The translations under genes and the position numbers were made by a program. Positions 8,060 to 18,841 of a DNA stretch of 46,786 bases are shown in pieces (the stretch's first letter is position 1; each line of letters starts with the position of its first letter). The DNA comes from Marinifilaceae bacterium (GTDB lineage: Bacteria > Bacteroidota > Bacteroidia > Bacteroidales > Marinifilaceae), in contig JAFGYE010000105.1 in NCBI GenBank assembly GCA_016936255.1, positions 1-46,786 on the forward strand, in the 5' to 3' direction. The notes beneath the pieces are model-generated. The model was given only the letters and a program-made list of their open reading frames with translations. It ran no database searches and was not told where the DNA came from.

Positions 8060-8635
8060 TTAATTTGTATTCATTATTACATACCAGTCCCATTCGTTTG
8101 GATCTCCAGCACCAACACTGGGAGTGTAACGAAAAACACCGATTTTTTTACCACTTTTAAGATATCTTGATACAATTGATAAATGATTAACTGCATTCCA
8201 AATGGAATCAAGTGGATACTCAAGTCCCTCTTCCGGAAAAATGATTTGAAATTCATCATCATCAGGTTTTTCAACCGGAGTATTCAAAGTGGCAAACTGT
8301 GAAGGATAATAGAACCATTTTGGGAATTTTAAATGTCCGGTTCCATCCCAAACTATCGAACCATTAAAAATTACCTCATGGCCTGGTTCATAAAATAAAC
8401 TGATATTTCCAAAATCTCCCGGAGGATCGTAATCTACACCAATAGGAATAGTATCAGCATCTGAATATTCAGTATGCAGAAACAGTTCTGTACCTTGCTC
8501 AAATTCGTAACTGGTGTAGTCAACCTGCAGCAGCAATATGCTCTGCTTGTGTTCGCGAATGTAAACATAGTCCGAATCGTCTAAACAGCCCGTCATCAAA
8601 CCAAGTAATACAAAAAACATCCATCTCTTCATCAT
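8060..8635 (-). CDS. small lipoprotein, unknown function
   Basis: Starting at one of two adjacent ATGs (8635 or 8632), the protein opens MKRWMFFVLLGLMTGCLDDS: a short basic n-region, a hydrophobic core and a lipobox (LMTGC) with the lipidated Cys followed by Asp-Asp. An upstream in-frame ATG at 8668 would put charged residues and extra hydrophobics before the signal and is less likely. The mature domain of about 175 residues is beta-rich and Trp/Pro-rich, with no motif I recognise. It probably resides in the outer or inner membrane leaflet facing the periplasm. Confidence 0.65.
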   Translation of the reverse strand: MMKRWMFFVLLGLMTGCLDDSDYVYIREHKQSILLLQVDYTSYEFEQGTELFLHTEYSDADTIPIGVDYDPPGDFGNISLFYEPGHEVIFNGSIVWDGTGHLKFPKWFYYPSQFATLNTPVEKPDDDEFQIIFPEEGLEYPLDSIWNAVNHLSIVSRYLKSGKKIGVFRYTPSVGAGDPNEWDWYVIMNTN

Positions 8636-8761
8636 TACAAATTTTAAAATTATCAGTCTAATTGCCACAAAAATAATGCCTTAGTGTATTCATGTGTACT
8701 ACAATTTAGGCTCTTGTTTTTTTAATGATGAAGAGATTTGGACTTTCTTGCTTTCAGTATA

Positions 8762-9187
8762 TTAATATTTTACGCTCAGCTCAAGCACACTTCTTGTTTT
8801 AAGACCAAACAATGGTCTTAGAAAACCAATTCTCTTAATAAGTAATTCGTACAGTATAAAAGATCCTACCGTTGTAAAGGCGATAACCATAACGAATTTT
8901 GCGAAAACCGGCATCTCAAGAGGCAAAATAAGAACCGCAGCCAGAAACATAAATACCATGTGTAAAATATAGATAGGATAGGCTGCCTGACTTAGGTAGC
9001 TAAGTGCTTTACTTGGTTTGTTCAGGTATTTACAGGCAAAACCGAATACCGCAAAAATCCAGATGTTCGATTCAATTGATAGTAAGTAATTGGGTGTTTT
9101 AAGATCAAATGCCAACAGACGAACAAGATACAGGCCAAATGCAATGCTTACAAGTAACCATCTCCATTTTAGTAGGGTATTGTCTAT
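8762..9187 (-). pseudogene. acyltransferase-3 (OafA-like) C-terminal remnant
   Basis: The frame encodes the last three to four membrane helices of an acyltransferase family 3 protein, including the typical SYLSQAAYPIYILHMVFMFL segment near the C-terminus. The first ATG (9115) is internal: homologous-looking sequence (WRWLLVSIAFGLYLVRLL) continues upstream of it in frame to about 9187, where a TAG and unrelated sequence begin. A full-length enzyme is about 350-400 residues, so more than half, including the N-terminal catalytic His region, is missing. The break coincides with the start of another truncated gene on the opposite strand. Confidence 0.8.
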
Positions 9188-9188
9188 C

Positions 9189-9455
9189 TACCAAAATGCA
9201 AGTTTAGCCGTTTATTACGCACAAAAAGGTGATACAAAAAAAGCGATTGAACATTTGGACTTGTTTTCGAAAGGGAATAACTACCAGTATTGGTTTCTTC
9301 TTTTCTTCGAAATAGACCCGCTGGTTGATAATATTAAAGACCTTCCCGAATTCAAAAAAATTATGAAGAGGATGAAAACTACCTTCTGGAACGATCATAA
9401 GAAAATTAAGCTTTCTCTTGAAAAGAAGGAGTTGCTTTTAATACCAGTTCAGTAG
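9189..9455 (+). pseudogene. TPR-type protein C-terminal remnant
   Basis: From about 9189 the plus strand reads YQNASLAVYYAQKGDTKKAI, a TPR helix pair, then IDPLVDNIKDLPEFKKIMKR. That second motif is the typical last element of TPR-containing regulatory or adenylate-cyclase-like proteins (DPLxDxxRxxPxFxxLL). Upstream in the same frame is only antisense acyltransferase sequence, so any start there is spurious. The gene has lost its entire 5' portion at the same point where the minus-strand acyltransferase is cut. Confidence 0.75.
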
Positions 9456-9486
9456 TTTTTATTAGTTGTTTTACTCCTTTAAACAA

Positions 9487-9522
9487 CAATGCCTAAACTG
9501 ATTTTAATCGGTTTAAGCATTG
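9487..9522. terminator. bidirectional terminator
   Basis: CAATGCCTAAACTGAT (from 9487) pairs with ATCGGTTTAAGCATTG (to 9522), 16 bp with two wobble positions and a short TTTA loop. It lies between the TPR remnant and the convergent beta-galactosidase gene. Confidence 0.75.
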
Positions 9523-9547
9523 TGTTTTATTGATAATTAGGTGCCGG

Positions 9548-12691
<3,144 letters not shown>

Positions 12692-12937
12692 TCAACTAAA
12701 TAGGAATATGATAGCTTTCAATACTTACCTGTGGTGGCTGGTAAGTATGTAAAAGTAAGCCGTCCCGAATTTATTAAAAACAGCAGGATAAACAAAATAA
12801 TGAAGAAGCTAAAAAGCCGGAGACTAGTTCTAAAACACCATTTGTATTTAAGTTATGCAAAAATTGATTCTTATTGTTGTCAATTTTAATAAGATGTTTT
12901 GGGTCAAAACAGGTGCAGATTTAGTCTGCATCTACTC

Positions 12938-14248
12938 TTATTTCAATTGTGGGTTTTTTGCTTTTATAGAGAATATCAGAAGAACAAGGGCATAGGCAAC
13001 ACCGGCGTATCCGGCGAAGTTGTAACTTCCTGTTAACGTGAATATTCTACTGAAAAAAAGAGGGGCCATCGCACTCGAAAATACAATCAAGGACATTGAT
13101 AAACCGCTGATAGCGCCTAAATGTTTACGTCCGTAGAAACGGGGCCACGTAATTGCTACCAATACCGAATACAATCCACCCATAATACCATTTCCCACTA
13201 TTAATACATAGTAGCCAATTTCAGATCCTAAAATTGCAATCCCTAAACTTGATAACAAACATCCAAGTAGAAAAATAATCAGAAGCTTTTGCATTCTGAT
13301 GTAATCGCTAAGGATATTACCAAAAATCGCTGTTATAATTGAGATAATGGAAGCAGGTACAAATATACTCAACGCTTTTTGGTCGGAATATCCGCATGAC
13401 TCGAAAATGGATACCACATTAAAGGTGAAACCAGTAATAAAAAACGCGTTAAAACTTAAACCAAATGTAAACAACCAAAACACCCAGGTTTTTCTGGCTT
13501 CTTTTAGAGTATATTGCTTTTTAGTTTGAAATGTTGGATTGCTTTTGTGTTTGGGTTCAATAATTTTTCCGTCAGGGATTAAGCCACATTCTTCAGGATT
13601 ATCCCGGTAAAAGATAAATGCGAAAATAACAAACAGAAAAGTAAGTACTGCCAAAATCTGGTAGGTAATACTCCAGTTAAAGCGGGTAATAAGCAGTGCT
13701 ATAAAAAGTGGAGATACGGCAAATCCAAAAGATTGAATCGCACTGGAAAGACTATTTGCCAATCCTCTTCGCTGGTCGAACCATTTCATGATCAGGTTTC
13801 GTGAGGCCAAGGTTAGTACTCCTTGTCCCGAGAAGCGTAAGAAGAAAAATAATAGAGAGATCAGAATAAATGAAGCTGTTGAGAACTCGATGCTGACAAA
13901 GTTTGATAACGATCCTGATAAAAGATCAGAATAGGAAAATAGTATTAATGTTACGGCTAATCCTAAGGCAGCGATCATTGCTGTGAAGCGGGCACCAAAT
14001 TTATCGTAAATTTTACCTGCATATGTTAAGAAAAGAGAACTTGCCACAGTACCTATCAAATAGGCTGAACTTAATGCATCACGACTTAATTTCAACGAAT
14101 CGATTAAGTAATTGGTAAACACTGAAACACCCATTGTTTGCCCGGGAATACTACTGATTATACCTATGGTACCTGCAATCATACAAATCCATCCGTAAAA
14201 AAACGGGATTTTTGCCGGAGCAAATGGGAAGTTCGGATTTCTTTTCAA
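12938..14248 (-). CDS. MFS transporter, OFA (oxalate/formate antiporter-like) family
   Basis: The 436-residue protein has about 12 membrane segments with the MFS loop 2-3 motif as GKIYDKFGAR (about 78-87), the RNLIMKWFDQRRGLA loop of OFA proteins and a long charged central loop around residues 215-240. OFA members carry monocarboxylates or related anions; the substrate here is unknown. No ATG lies before the first membrane segment: the reading frame starts at TTG (14246-14248), giving MKRNPNFPFAPAKIPFFYGW, and the next ATG is inside helix 1. It is transcribed towards the beta-galactosidase gene with about 270 bp between them. Confidence 0.85.
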   Translation of the reverse strand: MKRNPNFPFAPAKIPFFYGWICMIAGTIGIISSIPGQTMGVSVFTNYLIDSLKLSRDALSSAYLIGTVASSLFLTYAGKIYDKFGARFTAMIAALGLAVTLILFSYSDLLSGSLSNFVSIEFSTASFILISLLFFFLRFSGQGVLTLASRNLIMKWFDQRRGLANSLSSAIQSFGFAVSPLFIALLITRFNWSITYQILAVLTFLFVIFAFIFYRDNPEECGLIPDGKIIEPKHKSNPTFQTKKQYTLKEARKTWVFWLFTFGLSFNAFFITGFTFNVVSIFESCGYSDQKALSIFVPASIISIITAIFGNILSDYIRMQKLLIIFLLGCLLSSLGIAILGSEIGYYVLIVGNGIMGGLYSVLVAITWPRFYGRKHLGAISGLSMSLIVFSSAMAPLFFSRIFTLTGSYNFAGYAGVAYALVLLIFSIKAKNPQLK

Positions 14249-14406
14249 ACCAAAAAATTTAAATAGATATAGTATGTATTCTTTTTGATAGTAGAGAATA
14301 CTTTTATGAGACTGTAAAAATAAGCATTTTGAATTTATATCTTATGTGATCTAATTTAAAATAATATTAAATGTTTTAGTGATAAATGTAAATACCTTTT
14401 AATCTT

Positions 14407-16323
14407 TTATTTGTTATTTGATGTTACCCATTCCAGAACATCACCAAATCGATAATTTTCCAAATAAGCAAAGTGTTTTTCCTGTTTCAGTTTTAAACGG
14501 GTGAAAATGGGCGTGTTTATGCCGCATAAAAATTTCGCGAGTAATTCATCAGTTAACTGATCACCAAATTTATTAATTGCAGTCTGACATACTTCCATAT
14601 AATTGTAGTCATGCAAGCGTTTCAGTTCATGTGATTTTGCAATTTTCACCGCCCCGGAATTGCATACGGAGCAATGTCCGCATTTTTCCCATTCGGGATA
14701 TTCTCCAAAATAGTTGGCCATATTTTTACTGATGCAGGTTTCCGATTCGAACAGACTTAGCATTTCCCGAATTCTGTTTACTTCAACTGTTTCTTTCTTT
14801 TTGAAACTGTCGTAAAGTTCTTGCGCCACTGTATCGATATCAAAATCAGGATTTGTTACGGCAAAAACATCAACCATTAGTTTGGCTTCCAAATTGATTA
14901 ATTTCTCAGCGTCGAAATATTCCAGAGCAGCAACAATTCTATTTCTATCTGTCGAATAATTTTGACTGATGGTATCAAAATTTACTGTGATCCATTTTCT
15001 GGCTTTTTCAGAATGATCGAAAATTGCCTGAATAAATTTCTTTCGTTCTCCTTGGAACTTTTCCACGATACTTTTTTCATCATTATTTAGGCTAAACCGA
15101 TAGTCTGCAAAGTAACTGTACTGAGGTTTTATAATTCCTCGTATCTCCATGTAAACCAGTAGGGTTTTGATTGGAAGAATACGTATATTACTATGTGCAG
15201 GAAGTGTATTTAACTTGACTTCCCAGCTTGTTTTAGCCTTTTTTATGCGACTGAGAATTTCTTTTATGCCTGATAGGGCAGGAGTGTCTCCAAATATGAA
15301 ATTCTCAAGCACATTCACATTGTCATGATTGGCCAAAACAATGCAATCTGATTTTTTCCCATCGCGGCCTGCCCGCCCAATTTCCTGAGAATAGTTTTCT
15401 GTCGATTTTGGAAGATCGTAATGAATAACGTAACGAATGTTCGATTTATCGATTCCCATTCCAAAAGCAATTGTTGCAACCACACAATTTACTTTACCGG
15501 CCATAAATTGATTTTGGATATCTTCGCGGTCTTCACTTTTCAATCCGGCATGATATGCTTTGGTTACTATTCCTTTTGAGGATAATATGCCTGCAACCAC
15601 CTCTGCTGTTTTTTGCTGTGTTACATACACAATTCCACATTCATTTTTCCGGGGAAGCAGTAATGAAAGCAATTTGTTGTTTTTCTCAGATTGAATAACA
15701 GGAATAACGTTTACATCTAAATTTGATCTGTAAAATCCCGTAATTGTAACATTTGACTTATCAACAGCAAACTTTTTAGTCATATCTTCGATAACTTTAG
15801 GAGTCGCAGTTGCAGTAAGCAAAAGCACTTGTTTGACCTGAAAAGTATCCTTGTAATCAGGAAGTTTTAAATAGTCTGGTCTGAAATTGTGTCCCCATTC
15901 AGAAATACAATGTGCTTCATCAATCACCATCAACGAAATTGGAATGTCTTTCAGAAATCTGCGAAAACGCTCATTTTTAAACCGTTCAACGGATATCATT
16001 AAAATTCTGTGTCGTTTGGCACGGATACCGTTCATGATATCCTGTTCTTCCTCTTTCGAGAGAGATGAATCGATTCGAACCGCAGATATATTTTTTGATT
16101 GAAGAAAATCAATTTGATCTTTTATCAAAGCCAGTAAAGGGGAAACCACCACTGTAAGTTCCGGAAGTTGGAGAGCAGGAAGTTGGTAACAAAGAGATTT
16201 ACCGGATCCGGTTGGGAAGATAGCTATTGCTGATTTTCCTTCCAGTATAGTAGTGATCACCTCTTTTTGTCCTGGTTTAAAATCAGAAAACCCAAAATTG
16301 TTTTGTAAAAGATTGTGTAACAT
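14407..16323 (-). CDS. recQ: RecQ-family ATP-dependent DNA helicase
   Basis: The 638-residue product from the ATG at 16323 (MLHNLLQNNFGFSDFKPGQK) matches RecQ; an upstream in-frame ATG would add a non-homologous hydrophobic stretch. Visible motifs are the Q-motif region FGFSDFKPGQ, Walker A FPTGSGKSLCYQ, DEAH followed by CISEWGHNFRPDY, motif IV-VI elements (AYHAGL, ATIAFGMGIDK, HYDLPKS, QEIGRAGRDG), then the RQC zinc site (C-x16-C-x2-C-x2-C, in MANYFGEYPEWEKCGHCSVC). A winged-helix region and a C-terminal extension follow. It unwinds 3'-5' during recombination and repair. It is divergent from the doxX-type gene. Confidence 0.95.
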   Translation of the reverse strand: MLHNLLQNNFGFSDFKPGQKEVITTILEGKSAIAIFPTGSGKSLCYQLPALQLPELTVVVSPLLALIKDQIDFLQSKNISAVRIDSSLSKEEEQDIMNGIRAKRHRILMISVERFKNERFRRFLKDIPISLMVIDEAHCISEWGHNFRPDYLKLPDYKDTFQVKQVLLLTATATPKVIEDMTKKFAVDKSNVTITGFYRSNLDVNVIPVIQSEKNNKLLSLLLPRKNECGIVYVTQQKTAEVVAGILSSKGIVTKAYHAGLKSEDREDIQNQFMAGKVNCVVATIAFGMGIDKSNIRYVIHYDLPKSTENYSQEIGRAGRDGKKSDCIVLANHDNVNVLENFIFGDTPALSGIKEILSRIKKAKTSWEVKLNTLPAHSNIRILPIKTLLVYMEIRGIIKPQYSYFADYRFSLNNDEKSIVEKFQGERKKFIQAIFDHSEKARKWITVNFDTISQNYSTDRNRIVAALEYFDAEKLINLEAKLMVDVFAVTNPDFDIDTVAQELYDSFKKKETVEVNRIREMLSLFESETCISKNMANYFGEYPEWEKCGHCSVCNSGAVKIAKSHELKRLHDYNYMEVCQTAINKFGDQLTDELLAKFLCGINTPIFTRLKLKQEKHFAYLENYRFGDVLEWVTSNNK

Positions 16324-16399
16324 ATTCTGCAATTGTATTTTGAAAAAAAAGTACATGAATACACACAAATTGTGCATTTATATCATGGATAAAAGCTCA

Positions 16400-16407
16400 T
16401 AGATTTG
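16400..16407 (+). promoter_or_regulatory. -7 box of the DoxX-family gene
   Basis: TAGATTTG matches the Bacteroidota -7 consensus TAnnTTTG and lies 37 bp before the start codon. No clear -33 partner is visible. Confidence 0.5.
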
Positions 16408-16444
16408 TAATGAATATCGAAATTAATCAAATAAAAATACATTT

Positions 16445-16843
16445 ATGGAAAATTTAGGAAAACTAATTTTACGACTATCAGTTGGTGGTTTGATGTTGTT
16501 TCATGGAGTGCAGAAATTATTGAGTGGTATTGGAGGAGTGAAATTTTTAATTGTTAAAGCAGGTTTGCCCGAAATGCTTTCCTACGGAGTTTATCTGGGT
16601 GAATTGATTGCGCCGGTTTTTTTATTATTAGGTATATACACAAGGGTTTCGGGTTTGATAATTGCTCTGACAATGTTGGTATCTATACCAGCAGCTTACC
16701 CCGATGGTATTTTTCATTTGAATGAATACGGAGGCTTGGCAATTGAATTAAATGCAATGTATTTATTTGGAGGGCTTGCTGTAATGTTTTTAGGATCAGG
16801 CAAATATAAACTAATTAAGCAAAATGGATTTTGGAAAGAATAA
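16445..16843 (+). CDS. DoxX family membrane protein
   Basis: The 132-residue protein shows the DoxX layout: LRLSVGGLMLFHGVQKLLSG in helix 1, a GLPEMLSYGVYLGELIAPVF loop and helix 2, then two further helices, with a conserved RVSGLIIAL segment. DoxX-like proteins are small inner-membrane proteins associated with redox or thiol stress in several bacteria. Placement next to ohrR and a glutathione synthetase gene fits that theme. The gene ends in a strong terminator, so it is transcribed separately from ohrR. Confidence 0.85.
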   Translation: MENLGKLILRLSVGGLMLFHGVQKLLSGIGGVKFLIVKAGLPEMLSYGVYLGELIAPVFLLLGIYTRVSGLIIALTMLVSIPAAYPDGIFHLNEYGGLAIELNAMYLFGGLAVMFLGSGKYKLIKQNGFWKE

Positions 16844-16859
16844 ACTAAATTGGTGAATC

Positions 16860-16905
16860 AAAAAATATAAGCTTGTATATTCAGACATACAAGCTTATAT
16901 TTTTT
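16860..16905. terminator. perfect 19-bp inverted repeat, terminator
   Basis: AAAAAATATAAGCTTGTAT (16860-16878) and its exact complement ATACAAGCTTATATTTTTT (16887-16905) flank an 8-nt loop. The trailing T6 makes it a terminator for the DoxX gene. Its right end overlaps the probable -33 box of ohrR. Confidence 0.8.
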
Positions 16906-16933
16906 GATCTTAACAGACAATTTCGTTAATTTG
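16903..16933 (+). promoter_or_regulatory. probable ohrR promoter
   Basis: TTTG at 16903-16906, a 19-bp spacer, then TTAATTTG at 16926-16933, one mismatch from TAnnTTTG. The start codon is 26 bp downstream. Confidence 0.5.
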
Positions 16934-16959
16934 CATCGCAAGCGATATAAATAAGAAAT

Positions 16960-17409
16960 ATGGACAATTTAGCCAACAAAGAGTTCAATCCTCTCAAACT
17001 TGAGAATCAATTATGCTTTACAATATATGCAGCCTCACGGCTCATGACAAGGCAATATCAGCCTTATCTCGATCAATTGGGAATTACCTATCCTCAGTAT
17101 TTGGTATTTCTGGTTTTATGGGAGAAAGACGGAATTGGAGTTAACGAAATTGGATGCAAATTGTATTTGAATACAAACACGTTAACGCCACTTTTGAAAC
17201 GTATGGAACAGCTTTCTTTTATTAAAAGAATAAAATGCTGCCAAGATGAACGAAAGGTTCTTATTTATCTTTCTGATAAAGGAAAGGATCTAAAAAATGA
17301 AGCAATAAATATACCCTTGGAAATGGCAAAATCACTTAACTGCAGTGTTGGGAAAGCAATGTGTTTGAAAAATGAATTGGAAATATTAATCAATCAAATG
17401 CTTAAATAG
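16960..17409 (+). CDS. ohrR: OhrR-type MarR-family peroxide-sensing repressor
   Basis: The 149-residue protein aligns by eye with OhrR: LENQLCFTIYAASRLMTRQY carries the peroxidatic Cys (C19, equivalent to C15 of the Bacillus protein), followed by LGITYPQYLVFLVLWE and the winged helix NTNTLTPLLKRMEQLSFIKR with the DERKVLIYLS wing. OhrR dimers repress organic-hydroperoxide resistance genes until the Cys is oxidised. No ohr gene lies in this window; likely targets nearby are its own gene, the DoxX gene and the downstream MATE/glutathione genes, which is inference. Confidence 0.9.
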   Translation: MDNLANKEFNPLKLENQLCFTIYAASRLMTRQYQPYLDQLGITYPQYLVFLVLWEKDGIGVNEIGCKLYLNTNTLTPLLKRMEQLSFIKRIKCCQDERKVLIYLSDKGKDLKNEAINIPLEMAKSLNCSVGKAMCLKNELEILINQMLK

Positions 17410-17483
17410 AGTTGGCTAGTATTTTTGAAATTACATTTGTTTTCAATTCATATTCTTTTGCACTTACACATGAAGTTTAGTAG

Positions 17484-18836
17484 ATGTTAAAATTCATCAC
17501 CAGTTTACTTAAAAGAGAACAAAAATATTCTGAAGTTGGGAAGAAGCTGCTCAAGCTTGCTTTTCCAATTATCGGCTCGTTTCTTTTGCAAATGACCTAC
17601 AATCTTACTGATATGATTTGGGTTGGATATTTGGGCAGTGGAGCCGTGGCTGCAGTTGGTTCTGCAGGGTTCTTTTTACATCTGGGTTGGGCCATGGCTT
17701 CGATCGTAACAGTAGGTGCAAATATAAAAATAGCACATTCAGTGGGTGCAGCAGATATGAAAGCTGCCGGCAGATATTCAACTGCTGGATTATGGGGAAT
17801 TGGTGGCATTGCCATTTTGTTCACCTCTGTTTTTTTAACCATTCCGGAACAGTTCATTGGTTTTTTTCAGATGAATGATGTTCAGGTTAATGAAATGGCC
17901 GTTTCATATTTACTAATAAGTTCCTTTGGGATTATTATCAGTTTCGTGAATCTGTTGTTCATCAGTATCTTTAATGCTCACGGTAAAACGAAAATCTCAT
18001 TTAAGGCTAGTATCATTGGAACCTTAATCAATATTGTTTTGGATCCTTTGCTAATTTTCACCTTTAAAATGGGGGTTGAAGGAGCTGCTATTGCCACGAT
18101 TATTGGCAGGTTGTCCAGTCTTGTATTTTTCTTATTTGTGTATCAAAAATTCGATACTATTTATTTTAAAGGGATATTGCCATACACAACAAAACTGAAA
18201 AACTTATTCGGAGTTGGATTGCCAGCAGCTATTCAGCGAATTTCATTTTCAGTAATTTATATTTTTCTTGCCAGAATCATTGCCGAATGGGGGCCAAATG
18301 CTATTGCAGTTCAGAAAATTGGTGTTCAAATCGAGTCAATCACATTTATGATTGTTGGAGGTATTATGCAGGCCGTTACCATTATGGTTGGGCATAGCTA
18401 CGGCGCAAAAAACATTACAGAGGTGCCCGATATTTATAAAGCGGGTATACGGATATCCTTAGCCGTAGGAGCTGTAACGACATTGATCTTTTTGTTTTTT
18501 CCTCAGACATTATTTTCCATTTTTGTTCCTGAGGCTGAAAGTATATCAATGGGTAAAGATTATTTGATGATATTGGCTGCATCTCAGTTGTTTATGTGTT
18601 TGGAAATGATTAGTGCCGGGGTTTTCAATGGTCTTGGAAAAACTAAAATATCTGCCGCGGTAAGTGTTATTTTCACTTCATTACGTTTACCGGGAGCCTA
18701 TTTTCTCGGCTTTTATACAATTTTGAGTTTAAACGGAGTCTGGTGGAGCATCACTGGAAGCAGCATATTAAAAGGCATAGTCCTTTACTTTTTATTACGA
18801 ACTTATTTTAAAAATAATACATTTGGTAAATTCTAA
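17484..18836 (+). CDS. MATE family efflux transporter
   Basis: The 450-residue protein has about 12 membrane helices in two similar halves. The N-half contains GKKLLKLAFPIIGSFLLQM and NLTDMIWVGYLGSGAVAAVG, the C-half GVGLPAAIQRISFSVIYIFL and the NGLGKTKISA repeat of the GHGKTKIS element in the first half. MATE proteins export cationic drugs or metabolites using sodium or proton gradients. It is followed after 5 bp by the glutathione synthetase gene, so the two are very probably cotranscribed. The substrate is unknown. Confidence 0.9.
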   Translation: MLKFITSLLKREQKYSEVGKKLLKLAFPIIGSFLLQMTYNLTDMIWVGYLGSGAVAAVGSAGFFLHLGWAMASIVTVGANIKIAHSVGAADMKAAGRYSTAGLWGIGGIAILFTSVFLTIPEQFIGFFQMNDVQVNEMAVSYLLISSFGIIISFVNLLFISIFNAHGKTKISFKASIIGTLINIVLDPLLIFTFKMGVEGAAIATIIGRLSSLVFFLFVYQKFDTIYFKGILPYTTKLKNLFGVGLPAAIQRISFSVIYIFLARIIAEWGPNAIAVQKIGVQIESITFMIVGGIMQAVTIMVGHSYGAKNITEVPDIYKAGIRISLAVGAVTTLIFLFFPQTLFSIFVPEAESISMGKDYLMILAASQLFMCLEMISAGVFNGLGKTKISAAVSVIFTSLRLPGAYFLGFYTILSLNGVWWSITGSSILKGIVLYFLLRTYFKNNTFGKF

Positions 18837-18841
18837 TATAT

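Noticed and set aside
9090-9188. Start of the plus-strand TPR frame within acyltransferase sequence
   Set aside because: This part is antisense to conserved acyltransferase coding sequence; the TPR homology begins only after about 9188.
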